64,000 bases of DNA from Stappia sp. ES.058 (GCF_900105595.1 NZ_LT629784.1:1488001-1552000); one strand, 5' to 3'; positions 1-10,268 are shown, counted from the stretch's first letter. Program-made: numbers and translations. Notes: generated by a model not told the origin, from the letters alone.

Positions 1-108
1 CGTCTGTGTCTTGCGACCGTGGCGAACGAGCATCGATTTCAGGCTGGCATGGATGCACTTGCCGGCCTGATGTCACAGTCCGGGCGCGCGCGCCTCGTCT
101 CGCCGTGA
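1..108 (+). CDS. C-terminal end of an unidentified protein, cut by the window edge
   Basis: An open frame enters from the left edge and ends at a TGA at 106-108, giving the last 35 residues (ending RLVSP). The stretch beginning RLCLAT and containing RFQAGMDALAGLM resembles the tail of a MocR/PdxR-type regulator with an aminotransferase domain, where a helix of this kind closes the protein. The fragment is too short to prove it. It is convergent with hemB, 22 bases away. I am fairly sure it is coding and unsure of the family. Confidence 0.4.
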   Translation, partial: RLCLATVANEHRFQAGMDALAGLMSQSGRARLVSP

Positions 109-130
109 GTCGATTGTCATTGCGCTTGCC

Positions 131-1207
<1,077 letters not shown>

Positions 1208-1352
1208 CTAGCACCGGAAAGCGTGCAGCCGAAAGCCGGGCAAGACGGAATTCAGAGCCGCAATTGACGCAGGCGCAGGGGGCGGATAATCCCACGGGGC
1301 AGGTCGCCGCGCGCATTCCCTCGCGTCGACGCTACGGGAGGAGAGCGGTTCG

Positions 1353-2492
1353 ATGGATTTCACCCTTGGCGAGGACCAGCGCGCGTTTCAGGACGTCGCA
1401 CGCCAGTTTGCGCGCGACGAGATGGAGCCGAATGCGCGCGAATGGGACGAGACCTCGCATTTTCCCGAAGAGACACTGCGCAAGGCGGCCGAACTCGGAT
1501 TCGGAGGCATTTACGTCGGTGACGGTGTCGGCGGCTCCGGGCTGACCCGGCTGGACGCGGCGGTGATCTTTGAGGAACTGGCCGCCGGCTGCACCTCGAC
1601 CGCCGCCTATATCTCGATCCACAACATGGCCGCCTGGATGATCGACCGTTTCGGCGACGATGCCCAGCGCCAGCACTTTCTGCCCAAGCTCTGCTCCATG
1701 GAGCATTTTGCCAGCTACTGCCTGACGGAGCCGGGATCGGGGTCGGACGCGGCAAGCCTGCGCACGCGCGCGGTGCGCGACGGCGACGACTATGTGCTGA
1801 ACGGCTCCAAGGCCTTCATCTCCGGCGGCGGGCGCTCCGACATATACGTCGTCATGGTTCGCACAGGCGAGGCCGGCCCCAAGGGGATCTCCTGCCTGGT
1901 GGTGGAAAAGGACACGCCGGGTCTGAGCTTCGGCGCGCAGGAAGCGAAGCTCGGCTGGAAGAGTCAGCCGACAGCGCAGGTTGATTTCAGCGATTGCAGG
2001 GTGCCCGTCGCCAATCGCATCGGTGCGGAGGGCGAAGGTTTCACAATCGCGATGGCCGGCCTTGATGGCGGGCGGCTCAACATTGGCGCCTGTTCGCTCG
2101 GCGCCGCGCAAAGCTGTCTCGACCGCTCGATTTCGTACCTCAAGGAACGCAAGCAGTTCGGCAAGCCGCTGGCCGAGTTCCAGGCCCTTCAGTTTCGTCT
2201 TGCGGACATGGCGACCGAACTCGAGGCGGCGCGCCTGCTCCTGCACAAGGCCGCGACGCTGGTCGATGCCAAGACGCCGGATGCCACCCGCATGGCGGCA
2301 ATGGCCAAGCGCATGGCTACGGATGTGGGGTTCTCCGTCGTCAACGAGGCGTTGCAATTGCATGGCGGCTACGGCTATCTGCGGGACTATCCGGTCGAGC
2401 GCTTCCTGCGCGACGTGCGGGTGCACCAGATCCTTGAAGGCACCAACGAGATCATGCGAATGATCATCGCGCGTGATCTCTTGAAGGACTGA
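1353..2492 (+). CDS. Acyl-CoA dehydrogenase, probably isobutyryl-CoA dehydrogenase
   Basis: FAD-dependent dehydrogenation of a short acyl-CoA, passing electrons to electron-transfer flavoprotein. The 379-residue protein has the normal three-part fold: helical N-terminus, central beta domain ([10 protein letters not shown], the FAD/substrate signature, near residue 130) and helical C-terminus ending in EGTNEIMR. The glutamate of EGTNEI is the catalytic base position of short-chain members. A strong GGGAGGAG precedes the ATG. The next metabolic genes encode 3-hydroxyisobutyryl-CoA hydrolase and 3-hydroxyisobutyrate dehydrogenase, which points to isobutyryl-CoA and valine breakdown. Substrate choice is an inference from these neighbours; 2-methylacyl-CoA is an alternative. 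Confidence 0.9.
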   Translation: MDFTLGEDQRAFQDVARQFARDEMEPNAREWDETSHFPEETLRKAAELGFGGIYVGDGVGGSGLTRLDAAVIFEELAAGCTSTAAYISIHNMAAWMIDRFGDDAQRQHFLPKLCSMEHFASYCLTEPGSGSDAASLRTRAVRDGDDYVLNGSKAFISGGGRSDIYVVMVRTGEAGPKGISCLVVEKDTPGLSFGAQEAKLGWKSQPTAQVDFSDCRVPVANRIGAEGEGFTIAMAGLDGGRLNIGACSLGAAQSCLDRSISYLKERKQFGKPLAEFQALQFRLADMATELEAARLLLHKAATLVDAKTPDATRMAAMAKRMATDVGFSVVNEALQLHGGYGYLRDYPVERFLRDVRVHQILEGTNEIMRMIIARDLLKD

Positions 2493-2534
2493 ACGGGCGG
2501 TTTGCCCTCGGCATTTTGACAAGGGCGAAGCAAC

Positions 2535-2909
2535 ATGCGACGCGGACTGTTCGTTGGCATTGTGGGATGGATCGCCGCAAGCCTTCTCTTTCGGCTCTTC
2601 GGCCATCTCATTCTGGTCGGCCCTGGGCTTGCTTATGTGGTGGCGCTCGTCGTGGGTGGTGTGGCGGCCGGAGCGATTTCTCTGCTTGCAGCGTGGCTGA
2701 TCTGCGAACCTGGCAAAAGTGCGCGCTTTGCCGCGGGGGTGGTCATTCCCGGTCTCTTGGGAGATGCCGCCGCGACGCTGGCCTTCGCGAGGGTGTTTCC
2801 GGCGATTCCGTCGGAGTATGACGTGTTGTTCGCGGCAATGATGCTTTGGGGCTACGGCGTGATCCTCGCCGTCCTGATCCTGTTCGGCGAAAAGGTGGTG
2901 AAGTCTTGA
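2535..2909 (+). CDS. Small integral membrane protein of unknown function
   Basis: A 124-residue, strongly hydrophobic protein with about four membrane-spanning segments (around residues 5-25, 30-55, 62-85 and 98-118) and a short basic N-terminus. It lies 42 bases after the acyl-CoA dehydrogenase. Its TGA stop overlaps the ATG of the next gene by one base, so it is almost certainly translated with the hydrolase. The overall shape resembles the DUF5367 family, but I cannot confirm that. No catalytic motif is visible. Its place inside a valine-degradation operon does not reveal a role. Confidence 0.75.
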   Translation: MRRGLFVGIVGWIAASLLFRLFGHLILVGPGLAYVVALVVGGVAAGAISLLAAWLICEPGKSARFAAGVVIPGLLGDAAATLAFARVFPAIPSEYDVLFAAMMLWGYGVILAVLILFGEKVVKS

Positions 2910-3973
2910 TGAACGACGACGATATCCTGTTCGACATCCGCGACCATGCCGGTCTTGTGACCCTGAACCGGCCGAAGGCGCTCAATGCGCTGACCCATGG
3001 CATGGTCACCGCGTTTGTCGAAAAGCTCGAGGAGTGGCGCGAAGAGGATGCCGTGCGTTGCGTGGTCGTGCGGGCGGCGGGCGAAAAGGCCTTTTGTGCT
3101 GGTGGCGACATTCGCAGGATTTACGATCAGGGCACGGCGGGCGATCCCGCGCAGGTCGCGTTTTTCGCCGACGAGTATCGTCTGAACGTCCAGATCAAGC
3201 GCTATCCCAAACCCTATGTCGCGCTGATCGACGGCATCGTCATGGGCGGCGGCGTCGGCGTGTCCGTTCACGGCAGCCACCGGGTCGGCACGGAACGCAC
3301 GGTGTTCGCCATGCCGGAGACGGGCATCGGCTTCTTTCCCGATGTCGGCGGAACCTACTTCCTGCCGCGCATGCCGCATCAGTCCGGCATGATGGCGGCA
3401 CTTACCGCCACACGTCTCAAGCAGGCGGATGCTCTGTGGACCGGGGTGCTCACCCATGCGGTGATGTCGTCCGACCTGGATGCGCTCACCACCGCGCTTT
3501 GCGAAGGCGCACAGCCCGACGAGGTTCTTGCGGCCTTTGCCCGAACCGCCACCGATCTGTCGTCCGGCGAAGCGCCGCTCTCCGCCCGTGCGACGATCTG
3601 TGATGAGGTCTTCGGCAAGGCCTCGCTTCAGGACGTTCTCGCGGCGCTGCAAGCGGCCGCAGGCGGAGGTGATGACGGCGAATGGGCGGCGAAACAGCTG
3701 GCCGCGATCCGCTCGAAGTCGCCGACCAGCCTGTCGATCGCCTTCGCGCAACTTCGCAAGGGCGCCGATCTTGACTTCGAGGCCTGCATGCGTCTCGAAC
3801 ACCGGATCGTCAGCCATATCCTCAAGGGGCATGACTTCTATGAGGGCGTGCGCGCTGTGATCGTCGACAAGGACAACACCCCGAAGTGGTCGCCGGAACG
3901 GGTCGCCGATGTGCAGCCCCGCGATGTGGAGCGCTATTTTCAGCTTCCCGATGGCGGCGATCTCGATGTCTGA
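2909..3973 (+). CDS. 3-hydroxyisobutyryl-CoA hydrolase (HIBCH-type crotonase)
   Basis: Hydrolyses 3-hydroxyisobutyryl-CoA to 3-hydroxyisobutyrate and CoA in valine breakdown. The 354-residue crotonase-fold protein carries the HIBCH signature around residues 130-150: an oxyanion-hole glycine run (GGGVGVSVHG) followed by MPETGIGFFPDVGG. The glutamate of MPET and the aspartate of FPDVGG sit at the positions of the catalytic pair in characterised HIBCH. An upstream in-frame ATG at 2846 would overlap the preceding gene extensively. The start at 2909, overlapping that gene's stop and following AAAGGTGG, is preferred. Product feeds mmsB downstream. Confidence 0.93.
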   Translation: MNDDDILFDIRDHAGLVTLNRPKALNALTHGMVTAFVEKLEEWREEDAVRCVVVRAAGEKAFCAGGDIRRIYDQGTAGDPAQVAFFADEYRLNVQIKRYPKPYVALIDGIVMGGGVGVSVHGSHRVGTERTVFAMPETGIGFFPDVGGTYFLPRMPHQSGMMAALTATRLKQADALWTGVLTHAVMSSDLDALTTALCEGAQPDEVLAAFARTATDLSSGEAPLSARATICDEVFGKASLQDVLAALQAAAGGGDDGEWAAKQLAAIRSKSPTSLSIAFAQLRKGADLDFEACMRLEHRIVSHILKGHDFYEGVRAVIVDKDNTPKWSPERVADVQPRDVERYFQLPDGGDLDV

Positions 3974-4024
3974 TAAAAGGGACCCCGGGCCGTATTGAGA
4001 CTGCGCGCGGGGGCCGGAGATCAT

Positions 4025-4435
4025 ATGAACGCTTTGCTACAAGACTATTGGAGAAACCGGCCTGACTGGTCCGTGGCGCTGATCTGGTATTTGCGCGCGA
4101 TGGCCGTTCTTCTGATTGGTGGCGGCCTCATTCACTGGGCCCGGATCGTCGGTATCGTGCCCTGGCGGGGAGTCTGGTTCTGGGACATGCCGATCGAATG
4201 GCAGGCAGCAACCGTGTTCTTTGCCGTGCTGGACCTCGTGGCCGCCATCGGCCTTTGGCTGACGGTGTCATGGGGCACCGTGATGTGGCTCACCCGTGCG
4301 CTGACGCAGGTGGTGATGCATACGGTCTTTTCCGACGTCTTCGGACGTCGACCCTATGAAATCGGTTTCTACCTCACGACAATCGCGGTCTATCTCGTGC
4401 TGCTCTATCTGAGCGACCGCGAGCAGCGAAGGTGA
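4025..4435 (+). CDS. DUF6163-like small membrane protein
   Basis: A 136-residue protein with about four hydrophobic segments, a tryptophan-rich first half (HWARIVG, WRGVWFWDMP) and a charged C-terminus ending SDREQRR. It resembles the DUF6163 family, which I associate with Hyphomicrobiales and know of no function for. The frame is open back to 3995, but GGGGCCGGAGA directly upstream of the ATG at 4025 fixes the start. It lies between the HIBCH gene and mmsB on the same strand, 51 bases after the former, so it could be part of the same transcript. Confidence 0.75.
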   Translation: MNALLQDYWRNRPDWSVALIWYLRAMAVLLIGGGLIHWARIVGIVPWRGVWFWDMPIEWQAATVFFAVLDLVAAIGLWLTVSWGTVMWLTRALTQVVMHTVFSDVFGRRPYEIGFYLTTIAVYLVLLYLSDREQRR

Positions 4436-4490
4436 CGCGCATCGCGCGACAGAAACACGTTCAATCATCGAAAACGGGGAGACTTCATCC

Positions 4491-5387
4491 ATGGCAACGA
4501 TCGGATTTGTCGGGCTGGGCAATATGGGCGGGCCGATGGCGGCCAACCTCGTGGCTGCGGGCCACACGGTCCATGGGCTTGATCTTTCGCCGGAGGCCCG
4601 TGGGCGTCTGAAGGACGCGGGCGGCAACCCGGTCGAGTCGGTTGCCGAAGCTGTGTCGAGCGCGGATGTCGTCGTCACGATGCTTCCCGCAGGCAGTCAT
4701 GTGCGCAGTGTCTACGGCGGCGAAACCGGCATTCTCGCGAACGCCCGTCCCGGCACTTTGCTGATCGACAGTTCGACGATCGACGTCGACAGCGCGCGAG
4801 ATGTTGCAAAGGATGCCGTCGCGGCCCGCATGGCCATGGTCGATGCCCCCGTTTCCGGCGGCGTCGCCGGCGCGGCCGGCGGCACGCTGACCTTTATGGT
4901 CGGCGGCCCCGACGAGGCTTTCGAGGCAGCAAGGCCCTATCTCGAAATCATGGGCAAGACGGTCGTGCATGCCGGCGGCCCCGGCAACGGCCAGGCGGCC
5001 AAGATCTGCAACAACATGCTTCTTGGAATTTCGATGATCGGCGTATCAGAGGCCTTCGTGCTGGCCGAACGTCTCGGCCTCGATCACCAGAAGCTCTACG
5101 ACATCTCCTCCACGGCGTCGGGGCAATGCTGGTCGCTGACGAGCTATTGTCCGGTGCCGGGGCCGGTGGAAACCTCACCGGCCAACCGGGACTATCAGCC
5201 CGGCTTCGCCGCCGCGATGATGTTGAAGGACCTGAAGCTTGCCCAGGAAGCGGCCAACGCCAATGGCGCGTCGACTCCGCTCGGCGCGGAAGCGACCGCG
5301 CTCTACAATCTGTTCTGCAATCAGGGTGAGGCGGGCACGGATTTCTCCGGCATCATCCGCTTCCTGCGCGGCGCGGAATCAACCTGA
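4491..5387 (+). CDS. mmsB: 3-hydroxyisobutyrate dehydrogenase
   Basis: NAD-dependent oxidation of 3-hydroxyisobutyrate to methylmalonate semialdehyde. The 298-residue protein opens with the Rossmann motif GFVGLGNMGGPMA, has the substrate-binding segment DAPVSGGVAGAAGGTL near residue 120, and the catalytic lysine in GNGQAAKICNN near residue 170. This matches the beta-hydroxyacid dehydrogenase family in order and length. It completes three consecutive valine-pathway steps with the two upstream enzymes. The next enzyme, methylmalonate-semialdehyde dehydrogenase (mmsA), is not in this window. A GGGGAG lies 13 bases before the ATG. Confidence 0.95.
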   Translation: MATIGFVGLGNMGGPMAANLVAAGHTVHGLDLSPEARGRLKDAGGNPVESVAEAVSSADVVVTMLPAGSHVRSVYGGETGILANARPGTLLIDSSTIDVDSARDVAKDAVAARMAMVDAPVSGGVAGAAGGTLTFMVGGPDEAFEAARPYLEIMGKTVVHAGGPGNGQAAKICNNMLLGISMIGVSEAFVLAERLGLDHQKLYDISSTASGQCWSLTSYCPVPGPVETSPANRDYQPGFAAAMMLKDLKLAQEAANANGASTPLGAEATALYNLFCNQGEAGTDFSGIIRFLRGAEST

Positions 5388-5717
5388 CGCCACATCGGCG
5401 TGAACGGTCACAGGTCAGGGCCCGCGCCGGCATTTCGCCGGTGCGGTTTTGTGTCTCGTCAAAAGTACTCAGACAAGCGTTTCCGAACCGGGCTGCGATC
5501 TGTCGCGCATCGGGAATCTCGAAAAATTTCCAACTGTGGATTGCTGCTATATCTCATGTATTCAATTCATAAACCGCGAAACGCGGCAATATTTATAATT
5601 AATAATTGGTAAATCAGGGTCCCGTGTAATGCATTTGCGCGTTAACCGATGATTTAGTCTCCTTTTTAAGCGGATTTTAGAGGCCGCCGGGTATGGTTTG
5701 CATCAAGGTGACAAAAA
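5388..5717 (+). promoter_or_regulatory. AT-rich intergenic region upstream of ldtR
   Basis: These 330 bases between mmsB and ldtR hold no convincing gene. The first third is GC-rich. The segment around 5580-5660 is strikingly AT-rich compared with the window (for example AATATTTATAATTAATAATT at 5588-5607), as expected for a promoter or for IHF/nucleoid-protein binding. I could not fix -35/-10 boxes. AAGGTGA at 5705-5711 is the ldtR ribosome binding site. Confidence 0.5.
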
Positions 5718-6263
5718 ATGCACCGCAAACAATACATGAGGCGCAAACAGATGATGACGGCAACGAATGCGGTCGACGTGGCTTTGCAAGCCGAAGACGG
5801 CGAAGATATCCAGCCGCTCTACCTTGAGGCTTTGACGCTTGTAGAGCGGTTACACAGGCGACTCCTTGATGTGATCAAGGATGAATTCGATCGTGAGGGT
5901 CGCTCCGACGTGAACAGCGTCCAGGCGCTGCTTCTCTTCAACATCGGCGATGCCGAGTTGACGGCGGGCGAGCTTCGCACCCGGGGCTACTATCTCGGGT
6001 CGAACGTCTCCTACAATCTGAAGAAGCTGGTCGATCTCGGCTTCATCCACCATCAGCGCTCGCGCACGGACCGCCGCTCGGTCCGGGTCAGTCTGACGGA
6101 CAAGGGCAAGGATGTCGCCGAGAAGGTGAATGCTTTGTACCAGCGGCACATGCTGTCGGTGGAACAGGTCGGCGAGATCGGACCGGATGATTTCAAGGTG
6201 CTCAACCGGTCGCTTCGACGGCTGGAGCGTTTCTGGACCGACCAGATTCTCTATCGCCTTTGA
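5718..6263 (+). CDS. ldtR: MarR-family regulator LdtR
   Basis: A winged-helix DNA-binding regulator of 181 residues. The recognition region includes ELRTRGYYLGSNVSYNLKKLVD and the wing RSRTDRRSVRVSLTDKG near residues 90-135, typical of MarR proteins. In Liberibacter and Sinorhizobium, LdtR is known to control an adjacent L,D-transpeptidase gene and osmotic tolerance. Here an L,D-transpeptidase follows 294 bases downstream on the same strand, so the assignment rests on both family and context. The ATG at 5718 is preceded by AAGGTGA; further in-frame ATGs at 5736 and 5751 are possible. A palindrome before ldtP is a candidate binding site. Confidence 0.88.
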   Translation: MHRKQYMRRKQMMTATNAVDVALQAEDGEDIQPLYLEALTLVERLHRRLLDVIKDEFDREGRSDVNSVQALLLFNIGDAELTAGELRTRGYYLGSNVSYNLKKLVDLGFIHHQRSRTDRRSVRVSLTDKGKDVAEKVNALYQRHMLSVEQVGEIGPDDFKVLNRSLRRLERFWTDQILYRL

Positions 6264-6307
6264 GGCGAGGGTGTCGACAGGCGCCAGCAAAATCGGATGA
6301 CTTGACG

Positions 6308-6338
6308 ATCGGGCCGTCTCCGCAAGGGGCGGCCCGAT
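6308..6338 (+). terminator. Probable terminator after ldtR
   Basis: Arms ATCGGGCCGTC and GGCGGCCCGAT surround an eight- to nine-base loop, starting 45 bases after the ldtR stop. The stem is strong but no clear T-run follows, so termination may be partial or factor-assisted. It separates ldtR from ldtP transcription. Confidence 0.5.
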
Positions 6339-6453
6339 GTGTTCCGACCGCGGTTCGGTTCGATTTGTGCAGCGGTTCTCGCTGAAAATTGACCCATGCA
6401 TCACGGACGAAGCGACATGAATGTGCCATATTGCCATGGCTAACCCTACGCCG

Positions 6454-6472
6454 TGTGCCTGTAACAGGCGCA
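6454..6472. promoter_or_regulatory. 19-base palindrome upstream of ldtP, candidate LdtR operator
   Basis: TGTGCCTGT-A-ACAGGCGCA is an inverted repeat of nine bases per arm with a single mismatch, about 85-100 bases upstream of the ldtP start. A dimeric winged-helix regulator of the MarR type encoded next door is the obvious candidate binder. The binding assignment is inference. Confidence 0.45.
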
Positions 6473-6557
6473 CTCAGGTGAGTCTGGTGGCCGGGAGAGT
6501 GTTTGTTAATCCGCTGGCAGTACGTCTGATTGACAACGAGCGGCAAGGCAGGACGGA

Positions 6558-7889
6558 ATGGACATGGTGGCATCTCTGGCGGTGAAGAACGGTGCATCTG
6601 GCGCCAGCGTGCGACGCGGCGTTCTCGGCATCACCATGCTCGGAGTGGCTTCCATGTTGCTTTCGGGGCTTTCCGCCACACCATCGGTTGCGCAGAACGC
6701 CGCGTTGAAGGCGCTGATCGAGCAGCAGCAGCGTGTCGAATGGCGCGACCAGTTCGACAACACGATGCGCAGCCTCCAGGCGGTCGAATCGTCTTCGCCG
6801 ACGCTGTCTCCCGACACTGCCACCTATGTTGAATACGCCATCCAGCGATATTCCTCGATCGTGCAGAACGGGGGATGGCCGCAGGTGACAAGCGGCCGCC
6901 GCGCGATGCGCCTCGGGTCGCAAGAGGACAATGTGGTGTCTCTGCGCCGCCGGCTGATGGTTTCGGGCGATATCGAGCAGACCGCCGGCATGTCCGATAC
7001 CTTCGATTCCTACGTCGACGCGGGCGTGCGCCGCTTTCAGATCCGCCACGGTCTGACACCCGATGGCGTCGTCGGCAAGAGCACGCTGGATGCGATGAAT
7101 GTACCCGCAGCTGTGCGTCTCTCGCAGCTTGAGACGAATATGGTGCGCTTGCGGTCCATGTCGGGCTTCCTCGGCGACCGCTATGTCATGGTCAACATTC
7201 CGGCAGCCGAGATCGAGGCGGTCGAAAACGGTCGTGTGCGTTCGCGTCACACCGCTGTCGTCGGCAAGATCGACCGACAGACACCGATCCTCAACTCCAA
7301 GATCTATGAGCTGAATTTCAATCCCTACTGGACGGTGCCGGTGTCCATCATCCGCAAGGATCTGATTCCGAAGATGAACGAGGATCCCCGGTATCTCGAG
7401 AAGAACCGCATCCGGATCTTCGACTGGAAGGGCAATGAACTCACCTGGCAGCAGATCGACTGGAGCACGGACGAGGCGACGAAGTTCCAGTTCCGTCAGG
7501 AGCCCGGAGAGATCAACTCGCTCGGCTCGGTCCGCATCAACTTCCACAACAAGCATCAGGTCTATCTGCACGACACGCCGTCGAAGTCGCTGTTCGGGTC
7601 GGACTACCGGTTTCACTCCTCCGGCTGCGTGCGAGTCCAGAATGTGCGTGAGCTGATCACCTGGCTCCTCGCCAGCACCACACCGGACTGGAACCGCGCG
7701 CGGGTCGATCAGACAATTCGCGGCGGTGAGCGCGAGGATGTGAAGCTTCAGTCGCAGATCCCGCTTTATCTTTCCTATGTCACGGCCTGGGCGACGTCGG
7801 AGGGCGTGGTTCATTTCCGGGATGACATTTATAACCGCGACGGATTGGCGCTGGATGGCGCCAGCACGGCGGTCTCGGCCTACCAGTAG
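6558..7889 (+). CDS. ldtP: L,D-transpeptidase (YkuD domain), exported, LdtP-like
   Basis: Forms peptidoglycan cross-links or anchors proteins using an active-site cysteine in the periplasm. The 443-residue precursor has an N-terminal signal sequence (hydrophobic around residues 20-45, ending near PSVAQN). A peptidoglycan-binding domain follows near residues 125-180 (VVSLRRRLMVSGDI, RRFQIRHGLTPDGVVG), then a YkuD catalytic domain. The catalytic signature HSSGCVRVQN is present with the cysteine at about residue 357. GGACGGA precedes the ATG. The adjacent regulator LdtR is the known controller of the orthologous gene in related bacteria. Confidence 0.93.
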   Translation: MDMVASLAVKNGASGASVRRGVLGITMLGVASMLLSGLSATPSVAQNAALKALIEQQQRVEWRDQFDNTMRSLQAVESSSPTLSPDTATYVEYAIQRYSSIVQNGGWPQVTSGRRAMRLGSQEDNVVSLRRRLMVSGDIEQTAGMSDTFDSYVDAGVRRFQIRHGLTPDGVVGKSTLDAMNVPAAVRLSQLETNMVRLRSMSGFLGDRYVMVNIPAAEIEAVENGRVRSRHTAVVGKIDRQTPILNSKIYELNFNPYWTVPVSIIRKDLIPKMNEDPRYLEKNRIRIFDWKGNELTWQQIDWSTDEATKFQFRQEPGEINSLGSVRINFHNKHQVYLHDTPSKSLFGSDYRFHSSGCVRVQNVRELITWLLASTTPDWNRARVDQTIRGGEREDVKLQSQIPLYLSYVTAWATSEGVVHFRDDIYNRDGLALDGASTAVSAYQ

Positions 7890-7982
7890 CTACCAGTAGA
7901 AATCGCATGCGCGATCCTGTCCGAACTCCGCATCGGTTTTGCGGAGCGCAAGTGAGCGTGTCTTATTTGGGTGGGACCCTGG

Positions 7983-8177
7983 ATGAACCAACCGCATGGC
8001 CCGGCGGGCGAGGTCTATTTTGAATTCTACCCGGTCGGACGACAGGTTCGTGTGACCGCGATCGACGCCACGACAGGTGTGGAAGTGGTCATTATCGGTC
8101 CCGTCCAGGCCAGCCAGGCCGATCTTCAGCAACTGGCATTGCGGAAGCTGACTCGAAGGTTGGCGGGTTCGCAGTGA
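7983..8177 (+). CDS. DUF6898-like small conserved protein
   Basis: A 64-residue protein with alternating hydrophobic/charged strands (GEVYFEFYPVGRQVRVTAIDATTG) and a C-terminal basic helix (LQQLALRKLTRRLAG). It resembles the DUF6898 family of Hyphomicrobiales, which I know only as uncharacterised. A GTG at 7971 is an alternative start adding four residues. It lies between ldtP and glyA on the same strand. No enzyme motif is visible. Confidence 0.7.
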   Translation: MNQPHGPAGEVYFEFYPVGRQVRVTAIDATTGVEVVIIGPVQASQADLQQLALRKLTRRLAGSQ

Positions 8178-8239
8178 ACTCGCTGCTTTGCGGTCTTCGC
8201 TCTTGGTTCACAATCTGGGCTGTGCTATTGGCGAAACCC

Positions 8240-8276
8240 TTGACAGTGGCGCCTGTTCGTCTCCCGTGGTCGGGAG
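8240..8276 (+). promoter_or_regulatory. glyA upstream element: TTGACA box and a perfect hairpin
   Basis: A consensus -35 hexamer TTGACA lies at 8240-8245, without a recognisable -10 at the usual distance. It is followed by a perfect six-base-pair hairpin CTCCCG-TGGT-CGGGAG at 8261-8276. The hairpin ends 81 bases before the glyA start and would fall in or near its leader. I do not recognise it as a known riboswitch. Confidence 0.35.
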
Positions 8277-8357
8277 ATGGTTCAAAAAAGGTCCGCCCGC
8301 GTGCCTAACCAAGCTTTTGCTTGCGTCCAGTTCAGTTCACGAAAGAGGGGACCGACG

Positions 8358-9674
8358 ATGTCGATGACCGACTCAACGCTCGACACGCCGATTTATCCGG
8401 ATTTCTTCACCCGCGATCTTGCGGACGCGGACCCGGAAATCCATTCGGCAATAACCCGCGAACTCGGACGCCAGCGCCACGAGATCGAACTCATCGCTTC
8501 GGAGAATATCGTCTCCCGCGCCGTGCTCGAGGCCCAAGGCTCGATCATGACCAACAAGTACGCGGAAGGCTATCCGGGCCGCCGCTACTACGGTGGTTGC
8601 GAATTCGTCGATGTCGCGGAAGAGCTTGCCATCGATCGGTTGAAGCAGCTGTTCGGCTGCGGTTTTGCCAACGTGCAGCCCAACTCCGGCAGCCAGGCAA
8701 ACCAGGCGGTGTTCCTCGCGCTGATCAAGCCGGGCGATACCATCCTCGGCATGAGCCTTGATGCCGGTGGCCATCTCACGCATGGCGCGCGTCCCAATCT
8801 GTCCGGCAAATGGTTCAATGCCATTCAATACGGTCTCGACACCTCAACCGGCCTTATCGACTACGATGCGCTCGAGGAACTGGCACGCGAACACAAGCCG
8901 GCGCTCATCATCGCCGGCGGGTCGGCCTATTCGCGCGAGATTGATTTTGCCCGCTTCCGCAAGGTGGCGGACGCGGCCGGCGCTTATCTGATGGTGGACA
9001 TGGCGCATTTCTCCGGGCTTGTTGCCGGCGGCGTGCATCCCAGCCCGTTTCCGCATGCGGATGTCGCGACCTCCACGACCCACAAGACCCTGCGCGGACC
9101 GCGCGGCGGCATTGTCCTGACCAACCGCGAAGATATCGCCAAGAAGATCAATTCGGCCGTGTTCCCTGGCCTTCAGGGTGGACCGCTGATGCATGTGATT
9201 GCCGGCAAGGCGGTGGCCTTCGGCGAGGCGCTGCGACCCGAATTCAAGGTCTACGCCCGCAACGTGGTGGACAACGCCAAGGTGCTGGCCGAAACACTTC
9301 GCGAAGGTGGTCTGGACATCGTTTCGGATGGAACGGACACCCATTTGATGCTGGTCGATCTGCGACCCAAGGACCTGACGGGCAAGGCCGCGGAAGCATC
9401 GCTTGGCCGCGCCAACATCACCTGCAACAAGAATGGCGTTCCCAACGATCCGCAAAAGCCGACAATCACCTCCGGCATTCGCCTTGGCACGCCGGCCGGA
9501 ACGACGCGCGGCTTCGGGCCGCAGGAGTTTCGCGAGATCGGCGAGCTGATCACCGAGGTGCTCGACGGCCTGAAGGCTGCCAACTCCGACGACGGCAATG
9601 CGGCCGTGGAAGCTGCGGTGAAGAACAAGGTCATCGCGCTGACGGACCGCTTCCCGATCTATCCCGGTCTTTAA
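8358..9674 (+). CDS. glyA: Serine hydroxymethyltransferase
   Basis: Interconverts serine and glycine with tetrahydrofolate, supplying one-carbon units. The 438-residue PLP enzyme has the PLP-lysine motif [13 protein letters not shown] near residue 240 and the conserved [13 protein letters not shown] segment near residue 65. An in-frame ATG at 8277 would add 27 residues, but AAAGAGGGG seven bases before the ATG at 8358 fixes the start and agrees with family length. nrdR follows, an order common in alphaproteobacteria. Confidence 0.97.
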   Translation: MSMTDSTLDTPIYPDFFTRDLADADPEIHSAITRELGRQRHEIELIASENIVSRAVLEAQGSIMTNKYAEGYPGRRYYGGCEFVDVAEELAIDRLKQLFGCGFANVQPNSGSQANQAVFLALIKPGDTILGMSLDAGGHLTHGARPNLSGKWFNAIQYGLDTSTGLIDYDALEELAREHKPALIIAGGSAYSREIDFARFRKVADAAGAYLMVDMAHFSGLVAGGVHPSPFPHADVATSTTHKTLRGPRGGIVLTNREDIAKKINSAVFPGLQGGPLMHVIAGKAVAFGEALRPEFKVYARNVVDNAKVLAETLREGGLDIVSDGTDTHLMLVDLRPKDLTGKAAEASLGRANITCNKNGVPNDPQKPTITSGIRLGTPAGTTRGFGPQEFREIGELITEVLDGLKAANSDDGNAAVEAAVKNKVIALTDRFPIYPGL

Positions 9675-9791
9675 GGCGGACGACGGCGTCGGCGTGTGCC
9701 CGATCCCTGTGACAATCCCGGCCTTGCACCGCTCCCGCCAGGGGTTCCTGGTGATCCGGGCGGCGCAATCCGGTTCGGAGCCGAGTGACAC

Positions 9792-10268
9792 ATGAAGTGC
9801 CCATATTGCGGTTGCGATGACACGCAGGTGAAGGATTCGCGTCCAACCGAAGACAACACCGCAATCCGTCGTCGCCGGATCTGCTCCGAGTGCGGCGGTC
9901 GCTTTACCACATTCGAGCGCGTGCAGCTGCGCGAGTTGACGGTGGTCAAGCGAACGGGTCGGCGTGTTCCGTTCGATCGGGAAAAACTGGAACGCTCGGT
10001 GCGCATCGCGACCCGCAAGCGTCCGGTCGATCCCGATCAGCTGGAGCGCATGATCAGCAACATCGTCCGGCAGCTGGAAAGCTCCGGGGACAGCGATGTG
10101 CGCGCCGCCGATATCGGAAATCTGGTGATGGAGGGCCTCAAGGTCCTCGACGATGTCGCCTATGTCCGTTTTGCGTCGGTCTACAAGGACTTTCGCGAAG
10201 CCAGGGACTTCGAAGCGCTTCTCGACGAGATGAGCGGCCCCGACGCCACGACATTCAACGACGGATAG
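9792..10268 (+). CDS. nrdR: Transcriptional repressor NrdR
   Basis: Represses ribonucleotide reductase genes in response to ATP/dATP. The 158-residue protein has a zinc ribbon with cysteines at residues 3, 6, 31 and 34 and an ATP-cone domain from about residue 50 to 140 ([17 protein letters not shown] onward). Both the length and the domain order are standard. It is followed closely by ribD, suggesting one transcript with the riboflavin genes. Confidence 0.97.
   Translation: MKCPYCGCDDTQVKDSRPTEDNTAIRRRRICSECGGRFTTFERVQLRELTVVKRTGRRVPFDREKLERSVRIATRKRPVDPDQLERMISNIVRQLESSGDSDVRAADIGNLVMEGLKVLDDVAYVRFASVYKDFREARDFEALLDEMSGPDATTFNDG

Noticed and set aside
8277..8357. Upstream in-frame ATG for glyA
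   Set aside because: It would add 27 non-family residues, and the strong AAAGAGGGG site points to the ATG at 8358.
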